This document shows, piece after piece, positions 34,493 to 41,364 of a stretch of 64,000 nucleotides of DNA. This stretch comes from Bacteroidetes bacterium HGW-Bacteroidetes-16 (GTDB lineage Bacteria; Bacteroidota; Bacteroidia; Bacteroidales; F082). Numbering within the stretch: the first letter of the stretch is position 1; every line of letters starts with the position of its first letter. The stretch is taken from the NCBI GenBank assembly GCA_002840975.1, contig PHDN01000011.1, forward strand, positions 1 to 64,000. The letters are read 5' to 3'. The notes under the pieces are model-generated. The model saw only the letters and a program-made list of their open reading frames with translations. It did no database searches and had not been told where the DNA came from. Made by a program: the position numbers and the translations under genes.

Positions 34493-34522
34493 ACCTGACC
34501 GCAACATACAATGCGATCAGGT
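34493..34522 (-). terminator. Hairpin, possible terminator of the small minus-strand gene
   Basis: ACCTGACCGCA and TGCGATCAGGT form an 11-bp stem with one mismatch around an 8-nt loop. On the minus strand it follows the stop of the small gene at 34576 by about 55 nt and is followed by TCTTATATTTAC, a weak T-run. It could also be a structured RNA; evidence is thin. Confidence 0.35.
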
Positions 34523-34575
34523 AAGGTAGCATCAGAAAACCAAACAACCTCCTTCATGGGTTGGGTTAATTGCGG

Positions 34576-34878
34576 TTAACTTTTGTTCAATTGACTTTTT
34601 TTATAACAGTTGTTATACAAACAAATACCAAAAGTATGCACTCCGCCTACAAGAATGATCATCACAATTTTGTGATACAAAAAAGTCGATAATCCTGCAC
34701 AGCATCCAAAAAAGCCAGCGATAATAATAATTAAGTATGAAACGAACCCAATCAGCCCAAACATAAGTGCTGAATTCTCGAAAATTTTAAACCAGCTTTC
34801 ATAATTATATAGTTTTAATGTGTTTACATAAATACTATCTGATAACAAATGTACAAATATGCATATTACAATATTCAC
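34576..34878 (-). CDS. Small membrane protein, hypothetical
   Basis: Up to 100 aa from a GTG at 34878, or 62 aa from an internal ATG at 34761. Two hydrophobic helices (about residues 38-62 and 68-85) are visible, and cysteines occur in F-G-C-C-A-G-L, G-I-C-L and N-N-C-Y. I recognise no family. It lies alone in the 0.9-kb gap between the psr operon and the second Crp/Fnr gene. The cysteines and position hint at a role in the sulfur locus but that is speculation. Codon use and start are uncertain and it may be spurious. Confidence 0.35.
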   Translation of the reverse strand: MNIVICIFVHLLSDSIYVNTLKLYNYESWFKIFENSALMFGLIGFVSYLIIIIAGFFGCCAGLSTFLYHKIVMIILVGGVHTFGICLYNNCYKKSQLNKS

Positions 34879-35020
34879 TTATTAACGTGATAATTAGTTT
34901 GTTATGATGCCGTTTTTGATATGTTTTCCCGGTATGATTGTCTCATCCATATGAGCTATATCATCATTAGCAATGATACATAAATCACATTTTAAACACA
35001 GTGACAATGCAAACTATGTT

Positions 35021-35028
35021 TAACTTTG
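35021..35028 (+). promoter_or_regulatory. -7 element for Crp/Fnr regulator 2
   Basis: TAACTTTG (TAnnTTTG) ends 5 nt before the ATG at 35034, so the transcript would be almost leaderless. An inverted repeat ATCATT-AGC-AATGAT lies upstream at 34963-34977 and could be an operator. Confidence 0.5.
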
Positions 35029-35033
35029 CTAAA

Positions 35034-35709
35034 ATGGGAAACTGTAGTATATGTGCGATCAGGTCGAAGGCTGTGGATGCGCTAAATCCAACAGAGGTTG
35101 AGTATTTGCAGGGGAATTGTGCTGAAGTCGACATGAAACCAGGAGAAAGCATTATTAAAGAAGACTCTCTTTCTTCACATACTGCATACCTTAAAACGGG
35201 ACTTGCCACGATTCATAAAATGGGTAAAAGGAACTGATCAGATATTAAAAATATTACAACCAGGTTGTTACATTGGCATGCAGACAGTATTATCAAATAA
35301 AATTCACCACTATTCTGCTTCAGCCGTCGAGGACTCTACAATTTGTTATATCGACATTGCCTCATTTAAGGATTTGATTTCGCGAAATGCACAATTTGCC
35401 AATGAGCTTATTTTGTATTTATGCCGGGACAAACTCTCTTATTTTGCCCGGTATGTAAATGTACACCAAAAGCAAGTAGATGGCAGGTTGGCCGATACCA
35501 TCCTGTTCTTTTCGGATAAAGTTAAAAAATCCAGGAGTTTTCAGATTCCATTATCACGCAATGATATTGCTGCCCTGATTTGTGCAACTCGTGAGAGCGT
35601 TACCCGATCCATCAAGGATTTATCAGACATAGGGAGTATCCGTGTAAAAAGAAAATCGTTTGAAATACTGAATTATGATTTGCTAAAAATAATTAACGAA
35701 AAGGGATAA
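35034..35709 (+). pseudogene. Crp/Fnr family regulator (copy 2), interrupted by a frameshift
   Basis: From ATG 35034 the frame encodes M-G-N-C-S-I-C-A-I-R-S-K and the first half of the sensor domain. After M-G-K it shifts and stops at TGA 35235-35237. The next frame continues without loss (K-G-T-D-Q-I-L-K-I-L-Q-P-G) to a full helix-turn-helix (L-S-R-N-D-I-A-A-L-I-C-A-T-R-E-S-V-T-R-S) and stops at 35709. Removing one A of the AAAA at about 35225-35228 restores a protein of about 224 aa. This is either a recent inactivating mutation or a sequencing error. The N-terminal CxxC is shared with copy 1. If truly broken, the locus has three working copies. Confidence 0.75.
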
Positions 35710-35710
35710 A

Positions 35711-35740
35711 AAAAAGCTGCATTTTTAAATTGCAGCTTTT
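35711..35740 (+). terminator. Terminator after Crp/Fnr copy 2
   Basis: AAAAGCTGCA and TGCAGCTTTT form a 10-bp stem around a loop of about 9 nt, just past the stop codon. The following T-run is only part of the stem, so it may be a weak or bidirectional terminator between convergent genes. Confidence 0.55.
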
Positions 35741-35762
35741 CCAATATTCAAAATGAGAAAAA

Positions 35763-36038
35763 TTAATTGAATTTTCTTTTTACCAATAGTTCCTGAATCT
35801 GTTCCCATAACAGAGGGTATTCTTCCGCTACTTTCTCTTTGGACGACAACCGGGTTTTTACGATTTTTGATGAATTGGCAGCATACCAAAGTTCAACCAG
35901 CAAGTTCTCCAGACAATACAAATGTATAGCGAATCCTTTTTCGTGACGAATGAGTAATTCTTCTCCGGACCGGATAACCATAATCACTTGTTCCGTTTTG
36001 GTCAGGCTCAAAAACGCGGTTGAATCTTGTTGTTCCAT
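35763..36038 (-). CDS. Conserved small protein, unknown function
   Basis: 91 aa from the ATG at 36038; a longer frame goes to 36086. The sequence I-H-L-Y-C-L-E-N-L-L-V-E-L-W-Y preceded by G-E-E-L-L-I-R-H-E-K-G matches a small soluble protein I recall from many Bacteroidota genomes, without assigned function. There is no signal peptide or membrane segment. It lies convergent to Crp/Fnr copy 2 and about 80 nt downstream of the double rhodanese at 36116 on the same strand. It may be the last gene of that operon or independent. Confidence 0.6.
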   Translation of the reverse strand: MEQQDSTAFLSLTKTEQVIMVIRSGEELLIRHEKGFAIHLYCLENLLVELWYAANSSKIVKTRLSSKEKVAEEYPLLWEQIQELLVKRKFN

Positions 36039-36115
36039 TGGGTTGCAAGTGAGTATTGAAGCTCTTAACAGTGATTTTGGTATCATTTTTATTCAAATCT
36101 GAATCTGAAAATGAA

Positions 36116-37021
36116 TTAGCACCCTCCGTCAGAAGCGGATTCTTTCATTTTTTTTGTCGGTGCAACAGATGCTTTTGTATCAAGCCGATTGCCTTTTACT
36201 TCCCATTCCTTATATGCACCATCGTAAACCTTTACATTAGTCCACCCCATTTCATTTGTAAGGGCTGTATAGATGACTGCCGCAATAATTCCGGTATTGC
36301 AATAGATAACAATAGGTTGGTTAGGGGTTAATTTGTATTGAGCAATCAGGGATTCGAGCTCCGATTTGGATTTAAATGCCTCTGAAGGTGTTAGTACTTC
36401 TTTGTAGTTGATGTTGATGGCTCCGGGAATATGGCCTTTGCTTTTCTCTGAAGCACCGGTAAATTCTTCTGAAGTTCTGGCATCAATGATCAATGCTTTA
36501 CCCTCTTTTACATAAGCCATGTCGGCAATTATTGCATCGTTTACTTTTGAAGTAAAGGTAGTTGCTGCTCTTTTCACTGGCATTTTCGTGATAGGCACCC
36601 TTACTTTTCTCCAATTGTCCATGTCTTTTTGGAGAATTTTTACATTTGGCGCTCCTAAATATTTCAGTATCCAATATACCCTCGACGAGTATTTCTGAGT
36701 TCCTCCATCATACACAACAATGGTATTGTTATCATTTACCCCTTTTGATGCGAAGATCGCTGCCAATTCAGCGGGACTATTAATTAGTCCCTCAATTTCG
36801 CCCTCTTTTTCCAAAGATTTATAAGGAACATTTACTGCATCTTTTATATGAGCAAGTGTGTAATCCTTTTCTTTGCTGGCATCAATAATAACAACATTTT
36901 TATCTGTTTTGATTAGTTGCATGAACTGTTCAGCTGTGATAATATCCCCCTGTGCCAATGCCGGCATAGCGTAAGCAACAACCATCAGACTAGTTGCAAG
37001 TAAATAGTTAAGCATTTTCAT
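36116..37021 (-). CDS. Periplasmic double-rhodanese sulfurtransferase with C-terminal Gly-Gly-Cys tail
   Basis: 301 aa with a cleavable signal peptide (residues 1-24, ending P-A-L-A-Q). Two rhodanese domains follow, the layout of thiosulfate/3-mercaptopyruvate sulfurtransferases. The first (about 27-140) has Asp105 where the catalytic cysteine should be (V-V-Y-D-G-G). The second (about 160-275) has it, C241, in I-Y-C-N-T-G-I-I-A-A. The protein ends A-P-T-K-K-M-K-E-S-A-S-D-G-G-C; the only two cysteines are C241 and the last residue, C301. A persulfide on C241 could be passed to the tail cysteine. The tail resembles those of the two psr-operon proteins. It is the third gene after a rhodanese lipoprotein and a porin. 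Confidence 0.88.
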   Translation of the reverse strand: MKMLNYLLATSLMVVAYAMPALAQGDIITAEQFMQLIKTDKNVVIIDASKEKDYTLAHIKDAVNVPYKSLEKEGEIEGLINSPAELAAIFASKGVNDNNTIVVYDGGTQKYSSRVYWILKYLGAPNVKILQKDMDNWRKVRVPITKMPVKRAATTFTSKVNDAIIADMAYVKEGKALIIDARTSEEFTGASEKSKGHIPGAININYKEVLTPSEAFKSKSELESLIAQYKLTPNQPIVIYCNTGIIAAVIYTALTNEMGWTNVKVYDGAYKEWEVKGNRLDTKASVAPTKKMKESASDGGC

Positions 37022-37045
37022 TGAATTATTTATTTAGTTTTTGAG

Positions 37046-38149
37046 TTAAAATTTTACCTGGAATTGGATCATAAAAGCGTCATTGTCATACTCATTAACA
37101 ATACCATTGCTTTTGCCTTCTATATTATATACGTAGTTTGCCTGAATCCGTGTCCAATCATTCAGGAAATAATTTACGCCCATGGTTAATGTATTTAGGG
37201 TGTAATTTTGCCCGACTCCCTGGTAGGAATAGGTGGTTCCGTCAGGGTCGTACGCTTCATACTTTACGATGGGTTGTAAATTAATGGGAAACATATATAT
37301 TGCGGCTACCCAAAAGCCGGAGGCTTTGAATACCGGCTCGGTAACAAGAGTAGATTTGCCACCACAACCACCACCGGTTGCAACTTCACCCACTGTAATG
37401 CCATAAATATATTCTCCCTGAAATTTGAAGCTTTTGTAATCAAGAGTCAAGTCGCCGGCATAACGGGTAACACTTTTAACTGTTCCATCTGCGTCAAGAA
37501 TCTTACCAATAAGACCTGTCCGTCCGCTTGCTCCAATATTTATCCACTCATAAGGAGAGTAAACAACGCGACCTGCAATTTCTTTATTGGCATTGTCATC
37601 AAGTACATTGATTCCGGTACCATTTAAAACGGCTACTTTATATGAAATAATGTCTCTGTCTTTTCCGAATGCACCCAGCACCATCAATCCCATATCTCTG
37701 AAAGGAGAGGCGAGGTTATTTACAACCGTTGATCTGTTGATCGTGTTTAGCGCATAACATGGAGTGTTTAACTCCAGTGAAAAAGGTGATTTAAATTGTC
37801 CAATGGAAATCTTCATGTATTTTCCGATGGGTGCGTATGAGATATAGGCGTCAAGTAATTGAGGGCCTCCTGAAACAGGACTTAATTCTGCCATTACATA
37901 ATAGCTTATGTCATATGGTATTGATCCGACAACACCAAAGCGGGCGCGAAGGAATTCAAATGTACTTGGTTTGATTGCGTTTCCATTGGCATCATCACCA
38001 AAATAATAGTAATTAAATTGGGGTTGAATGTATCCAACCAGTTGAGGCCCGTCTGAGGAAGTAGTTTCAACGCATCCTTGAGCTGTTGACAAATTGCTAT
38101 AGGTTAGCGACATCAGAAATAAACCTGCTATGAGGAGAACTTTTTTCAT
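37046..38149 (-). CDS. OprP/OprO-like outer-membrane porin
   Basis: 367 aa with a signal peptide (MKKVLLIAGLFLMSLTYSN, cleavage after S-T-A-Q). The mature protein is built of amphipathic beta strands. An early F-E-F-L-R-A-R-F-G-V-V-G and G-Q-F-K-S-P-F-S-L-E plus a C-terminal F-Q-V-K-F place it with the phosphate-selective porin O/P group. In Bacteroidota this group includes general anion channels. A loop with the unusual hexapeptide G-G-G-C-G-G (C262) is encoded at 37358-37375. Position between two rhodanese genes suggests it admits thiosulfate or another sulfur oxyanion. Start ATG 38149 chosen over an upstream GTG/ATG frame because the signal peptide begins there. Confidence 0.85.
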   Translation of the reverse strand: MKKVLLIAGLFLMSLTYSNLSTAQGCVETTSSDGPQLVGYIQPQFNYYYFGDDANGNAIKPSTFEFLRARFGVVGSIPYDISYYVMAELSPVSGGPQLLDAYISYAPIGKYMKISIGQFKSPFSLELNTPCYALNTINRSTVVNNLASPFRDMGLMVLGAFGKDRDIISYKVAVLNGTGINVLDDNANKEIAGRVVYSPYEWINIGASGRTGLIGKILDADGTVKSVTRYAGDLTLDYKSFKFQGEYIYGITVGEVATGGGCGGKSTLVTEPVFKASGFWVAAIYMFPINLQPIVKYEAYDPDGTTYSYQGVGQNYTLNTLTMGVNYFLNDWTRIQANYVYNIEGKSNGIVNEYDNDAFMIQFQVKF

Positions 38150-38188
38150 TTTAGTTGTAGATTTTATTGTCAGTAAACAAGATAAACA

Positions 38189-38213
38189 GGCTGACGGTAT
38201 CAATCCGTCAGCC
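38189..38213 (-). terminator. Intercistronic hairpin between rhodanese lipoprotein and porin
   Basis: A perfect 9-bp stem GGCTGACGG/CCGTCAGCC around TATCAAT lies between the stop of the lipoprotein gene (38224) and the porin start (38149). On the minus strand it is followed by TGTTTATCTTGTTT. It could be a partial terminator that lowers downstream expression or an mRNA processing/stability element. Confidence 0.5.
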
Positions 38214-38223
38214 CGGTGATCAT

Positions 38224-39219
38224 TTATTTTGCAAGTGTTCCTTCAAAAGGGAAGCTGTGGTAAGGGAAATGCCAGTTGTTTTTTGAATCGGTTGTTAAGG
38301 CATCATGCATGAGTGCGTTTACACCAAAACTTATGCTTTTTACATTGTATCCCAATACATTCAACCAAGCGGTGGTGATTGAAGAGGTTTGTCCTGTATA
38401 GCAATAAACCAGGTTATTGTTGTCTGGATTAAGTGCATTTGCTGTTGCAAATGAAATAGTTGTATACTGATAAGCACCTGAATAGTGACCATATTTTAAA
38501 TAGTCAGCTTCACCCCAATAGTTATAGATTGAATAATCAACCGGAGCAGCTAAAGCTTCAGCAGCTGTAACATTCCATCCGGAAGCAGTTAGCATTACCT
38601 GTACACGTTCAGCTAAAATGGTGGCTCCATCCGTAGAGGTGGAAGTCCAGGTCGGGTTCAGGTTGACAGGTAAAGTAGCCGAAGCATTGGTATTCCAGTT
38701 GGGGCTGCCAACTGCAATGTTACCCACTTTACTCGTCCAGCTATCGAAGGCTGCATTGTTAGTCCAGGCAGAAAACCCAAACTTAGCTACTTTGGCGCTA
38801 TAGCCAGAGAGACGCAAAGCCATAACAGCGCGGCCTGCTGTTTGTCCGGTATAACAGAAAACCAGGATTGGTTTGTCTTTTCCTACTTCAGCTGCTTTTG
38901 TGAGTACGTTAGCAAGTTCGACATTAATAGCCCCTTTAACATGTCCTTTTTCAAAGTCCGCAGCACTTCTTATATCAAATACATGGTAAGTAGGAATCGT
39001 TCCATCGGGCTCAACAAAGCCACCATCAGCCACGTATTTTGCATCAGTAACCCAGCCATCAAGTAAATCAGGCAGGTCCATGGTATTGGTTGTCATGTAA
39101 GCCTTTAAATCATCGTAGGTGCCAACTACAACAGGATCATCATTCTTGTCTTTACAACTTGTTAAAAACAATGCCGGAATAATCATGGCAATAAATAAAT
39201 AACTAAATAATTTTTTCAT
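38224..39219 (-). CDS. Double-rhodanese lipoprotein
   Basis: 331 aa. Lipobox F-L-T-S-C places the lipidated cysteine at residue 22, so the protein sits on the periplasmic or outer face of the envelope. Two rhodanese domains each keep the catalytic cysteine: C122 in F-C-Y-T-G-Q-T-A-G-R and C273 in Y-C-Y-T-G-Q-T-S-S. The near-identical loops point to an internal duplication. It has no Gly-Gly-Cys tail, unlike three other rhodanese proteins of the locus. A likely role is taking sulfane sulfur from thiosulfate or polysulfide and handing it on. First gene of the operon that also contains the porin and the soluble double rhodanese. Confidence 0.88.
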   Translation of the reverse strand: MKKLFSYLFIAMIIPALFLTSCKDKNDDPVVVGTYDDLKAYMTTNTMDLPDLLDGWVTDAKYVADGGFVEPDGTIPTYHVFDIRSAADFEKGHVKGAINVELANVLTKAAEVGKDKPILVFCYTGQTAGRAVMALRLSGYSAKVAKFGFSAWTNNAAFDSWTSKVGNIAVGSPNWNTNASATLPVNLNPTWTSTSTDGATILAERVQVMLTASGWNVTAAEALAAPVDYSIYNYWGEADYLKYGHYSGAYQYTTISFATANALNPDNNNLVYCYTGQTSSITTAWLNVLGYNVKSISFGVNALMHDALTTDSKNNWHFPYHSFPFEGTLAK

Positions 39220-39272
39220 TTGGTAAAATTTTTAATTAGTAATGGTTCTTTTTTTATTAAAATTCATGTCGC

Positions 39273-39280
39273 CAAAATTA
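39273..39280 (-). promoter_or_regulatory. -7 element for the rhodanese-porin operon
   Basis: Minus strand TAATTTTG (TAnnTTTG) lies 54 nt upstream of the lipoprotein ATG. Confidence 0.5.
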
Positions 39281-39288
39281 GGGAGCTG

Positions 39289-39347
39289 CTTGATGTGAAC
39301 TCAGAAAATCAAGGTGTAATAGGGCGGGTCAAAAACTGTAATTTGAC
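39289..39347. promoter_or_regulatory. Two inverted repeats between divergent genes, candidate Crp/Fnr operators
   Basis: CTTGAT-N13-ATCAAG (39289-39313) and GTCAAA-N8-TTTGAC (39328-39347) are perfect 6-bp inverted repeats. They lie between the minus-strand -7 box at 39273 and the plus-strand -7 box at 39388, where a regulator could control both the rhodanese operon and the Crp/Fnr gene. Confidence 0.45.
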
Positions 39348-39387
39348 AGAAAATAAACTGACGCGGAAACGATTCTTGAAATAATGC

Positions 39388-39395
39388 TACTTTTG
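39388..39395 (+). promoter_or_regulatory. -7 element for Crp/Fnr regulator 3
   Basis: TACTTTTG (TAnnTTTG) lies 24 nt before the ATG at 39419. Confidence 0.5.
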
Positions 39396-39418
39396 TCACG
39401 AAATATAAATATGTAAAT

Positions 39419-40114
39419 ATGAGCATGCCTGGTTCCTCAAATAGCTGTGTTGTTGAAAATAAACATATGGAGTGTTTTGATGTGTTGACAGAAGCGGAAA
39501 AGGAGTACTTAGAAAAAAATACCATCAGAATTGTTTATAAGAAAGGGGAGGTGATTGCCAAACAAGGTTCGTTTGCATCTCACGTCATATTTTTGGAGAA
39601 AGGGCTGGTGAAAGTATTTATTGGCGGAACTTCAAAAGATTTGATTTTAAAGATTATACCGGCCAGTCACTTTATTGGATTATCCAGCATTTATGAGGGC
39701 AACAATGCATTTATCTATTCCGCATCCACCTATATTGATTCTGAAGCCAGACTGATTGATTTAAGTGTGTTTAAACAACTGCTCATGTCGAATCCTGAGT
39801 TTGCATTCAAAATGTTTAACATACAAAACGAAAATGCAGCCCAGGTTTACGGTCGGTTTTATTGTTTAACACGAAAACAGTCGGCAGGCCTGGTAGCCGA
39901 TTTATTGATTTGTTTATCTGACCGGGTATTTAAAACAAAGAGTTTTTTATTGCCTATTAGCCGCAATGATTTGGCCGATCTTACAGGCTTGTCGGTGGAA
40001 AGCGTTATGCGTATTATGAAAGATTTTAAAGATGATGGAATAATCAGTACCAAAGGGAAGCAGATCAGTGTACTGGAGCCGGATTTGCTCCTTAAAATCA
40101 GTAAGTTCGGATAA
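39419..40114 (+). CDS. Crp/Fnr family transcriptional regulator (copy 3)
   Basis: 231 aa. The sensor beta-roll has K-K-G-E-V-I-A-K-Q-G and F-L-E-K-G-L-V-K-V. A long dimer helix and a helix-turn-helix follow (L-P-I-S-R-N-D-L-A-D-L-T-G-L-S-V-E-S-V-M-R). N-terminal cysteines are C10 and, in H-M-E-C-F, C19. Close in sequence to copy 4 directly downstream (48 nt) and to copy 2. It is divergent from the rhodanese-porin operon, so it probably regulates it. The signal sensed is unknown; persulfide or oxygen sensing through the N-terminal cysteines is a guess. Confidence 0.88.
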   Translation: MSMPGSSNSCVVENKHMECFDVLTEAEKEYLEKNTIRIVYKKGEVIAKQGSFASHVIFLEKGLVKVFIGGTSKDLILKIIPASHFIGLSSIYEGNNAFIYSASTYIDSEARLIDLSVFKQLLMSNPEFAFKMFNIQNENAAQVYGRFYCLTRKQSAGLVADLLICLSDRVFKTKSFLLPISRNDLADLTGLSVESVMRIMKDFKDDGIISTKGKQISVLEPDLLLKISKFG

Positions 40115-40162
40115 GTACGGGGTTCGAGATCAGATAAAAACAAACCGAAATACCAGTAAACC

Positions 40163-40864
40163 TTGAATAACATAGTCGATCGCATAAAAGCCAGTTGTAC
40201 AGTTCGCAACCTTAGCTGCAGTTGTTTTGAACACCTCACCGATGAGCAAAAAGAGCTCGTTGAAAAAAATAAGGTGTTGGTTTCATATAAAAAAGGTGAA
40301 ACCATCGTTAAAAAGGGAACCTATGCAAGTCATATTATATTGGTTACCGAAGGTCTGGCGAAGGTTTATTACGAAGAAGGTGATTATAGCATCATTTTGC
40401 GTATTGCTGCGCCCAACAGCCTGATCGGATTAACTTCCTTGCCACTTTACCAAAACACCTTTCAATATACTGCTACGGCTTATGTAAAAACTTCTGTTAA
40501 ACTCATCGATATCAATATTATCAGGCAATTAATTTTGGAAAATGGTCGGTTTGCTACTGCCATTATTGATCTTCTGTGCGAAGGAACTATCCAAAAGAAT
40601 GGTCGTTTTTTTTGCCTGAATCACCGACAGGCGCATGGTAAACTGGCAGATATCATCCTATGCCTTGCCGGAAATATCTATAAACAGAATAAATTCGAGT
40701 TGTTGCTTAGTCGTAAAGAAATGGCCGAACTTTCCGGGATTTCTACCGAAAGTGTAACCCGAATATTGAAGGATTTTCAGGATGATGGACTGATTATAAC
40801 AAGGGGTAAAATATTTGAAGTAGTTGATCCTGACGGATTAATGAAGCTGTGTAAACTTGATTAA
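40163..40864 (+). CDS. Crp/Fnr family transcriptional regulator (copy 4)
   Basis: 233 aa from a TTG start; no ATG is in frame nearby and the N-terminal residues M-N-N-I-V-D-R resemble a usual beginning. It has the beta-roll (Y-K-K-G-E-T-I-V-K-K-G-T-Y-A-S-H) and helix-turn-helix (L-S-R-K-E-M-A-E-L-S-G-I-S-T-E-S-V-T-R). Three cysteines cluster at the N-terminus (C-T-V-R-N-L-S-C-S-C-F) and further cysteines lie in the core. Tandem with copy 3 and likely co-transcribed. Clearly a paralogue, suggesting duplication in the locus. Confidence 0.87.
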   Translation: MNNIVDRIKASCTVRNLSCSCFEHLTDEQKELVEKNKVLVSYKKGETIVKKGTYASHIILVTEGLAKVYYEEGDYSIILRIAAPNSLIGLTSLPLYQNTFQYTATAYVKTSVKLIDINIIRQLILENGRFATAIIDLLCEGTIQKNGRFFCLNHRQAHGKLADIILCLAGNIYKQNKFELLLSRKEMAELSGISTESVTRILKDFQDDGLIITRGKIFEVVDPDGLMKLCKLD

Positions 40865-40935
40865 CGATTTCGTTTTTCAACACATAATCCCTTGATCTTG
40901 GATTCCTCTGATTTTTTTGAAAACATCTTCACATT

Positions 40936-40943
40936 AAATTTGG
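40936..40943 (+). promoter_or_regulatory. -7 element for the Rieske-cytochrome operon
   Basis: TAAATTTG (TAnnTTTG) lies 25 nt before the Rieske ATG at 40969. Confidence 0.45.
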
Positions 40944-40968
40944 TAGTTTAGCCACATAATTATTTGCC

Positions 40969-41364
40969 ATGAAGCAAAAATACAACCGACGTCTTTTTAT
41001 AAAATTCATCGCCGCTTTTATGGGATTGTTGTTTCTTGGTTTATGGCAACGAATGGTGGACAGCAAATCGAAAAATGAAATTAAAAAACCGGTGGTGGTG
41101 CCATTGGCCGGTTTAACGGGTGTGAATTTTTTTGAAAAATTTATTGTGATTAAAAAGGATGACCAATTTGAGGTGTTGTCGTCCAAATGTACCCATCTGG
41201 GTTGTAGAATCAATCAGCAGTCGCAGGATAAACTGATGTGCCCGTGCCATGGATCGTCGTATACACTGAATGGTCAGGTGGTTACCGGACCTGCCATAAA
41301 ACCCTTGCCTCAGTTGGCCTACCAGATTAATACCGATCAACAAACCCTGACCGTGGAACTATGA
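40969..41364 (+). CDS. Rieske [2Fe-2S] iron-sulfur protein
   Basis: 131 aa. An N-terminal R-R-L-F-I-K followed by a hydrophobic helix (about 10-26) is a Tat-like signal anchor. The Rieske domain has both cluster-binding boxes, C-T-H-L-G-C and C-P-C-H-G-S, giving a high-potential [2Fe-2S] centre. No third cysteine pair beyond this is needed. It should take an electron from quinol at the Qo site of the cytochrome b encoded next, whose start overlaps this gene by 4 nt (ATGA). The pair is a bc1/b6f-like quinol oxidase module. Confidence 0.94.
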   Translation: MKQKYNRRLFIKFIAAFMGLLFLGLWQRMVDSKSKNEIKKPVVVPLAGLTGVNFFEKFIVIKKDDQFEVLSSKCTHLGCRINQQSQDKLMCPCHGSSYTLNGQVVTGPAIKPLPQLAYQINTDQQTLTVEL

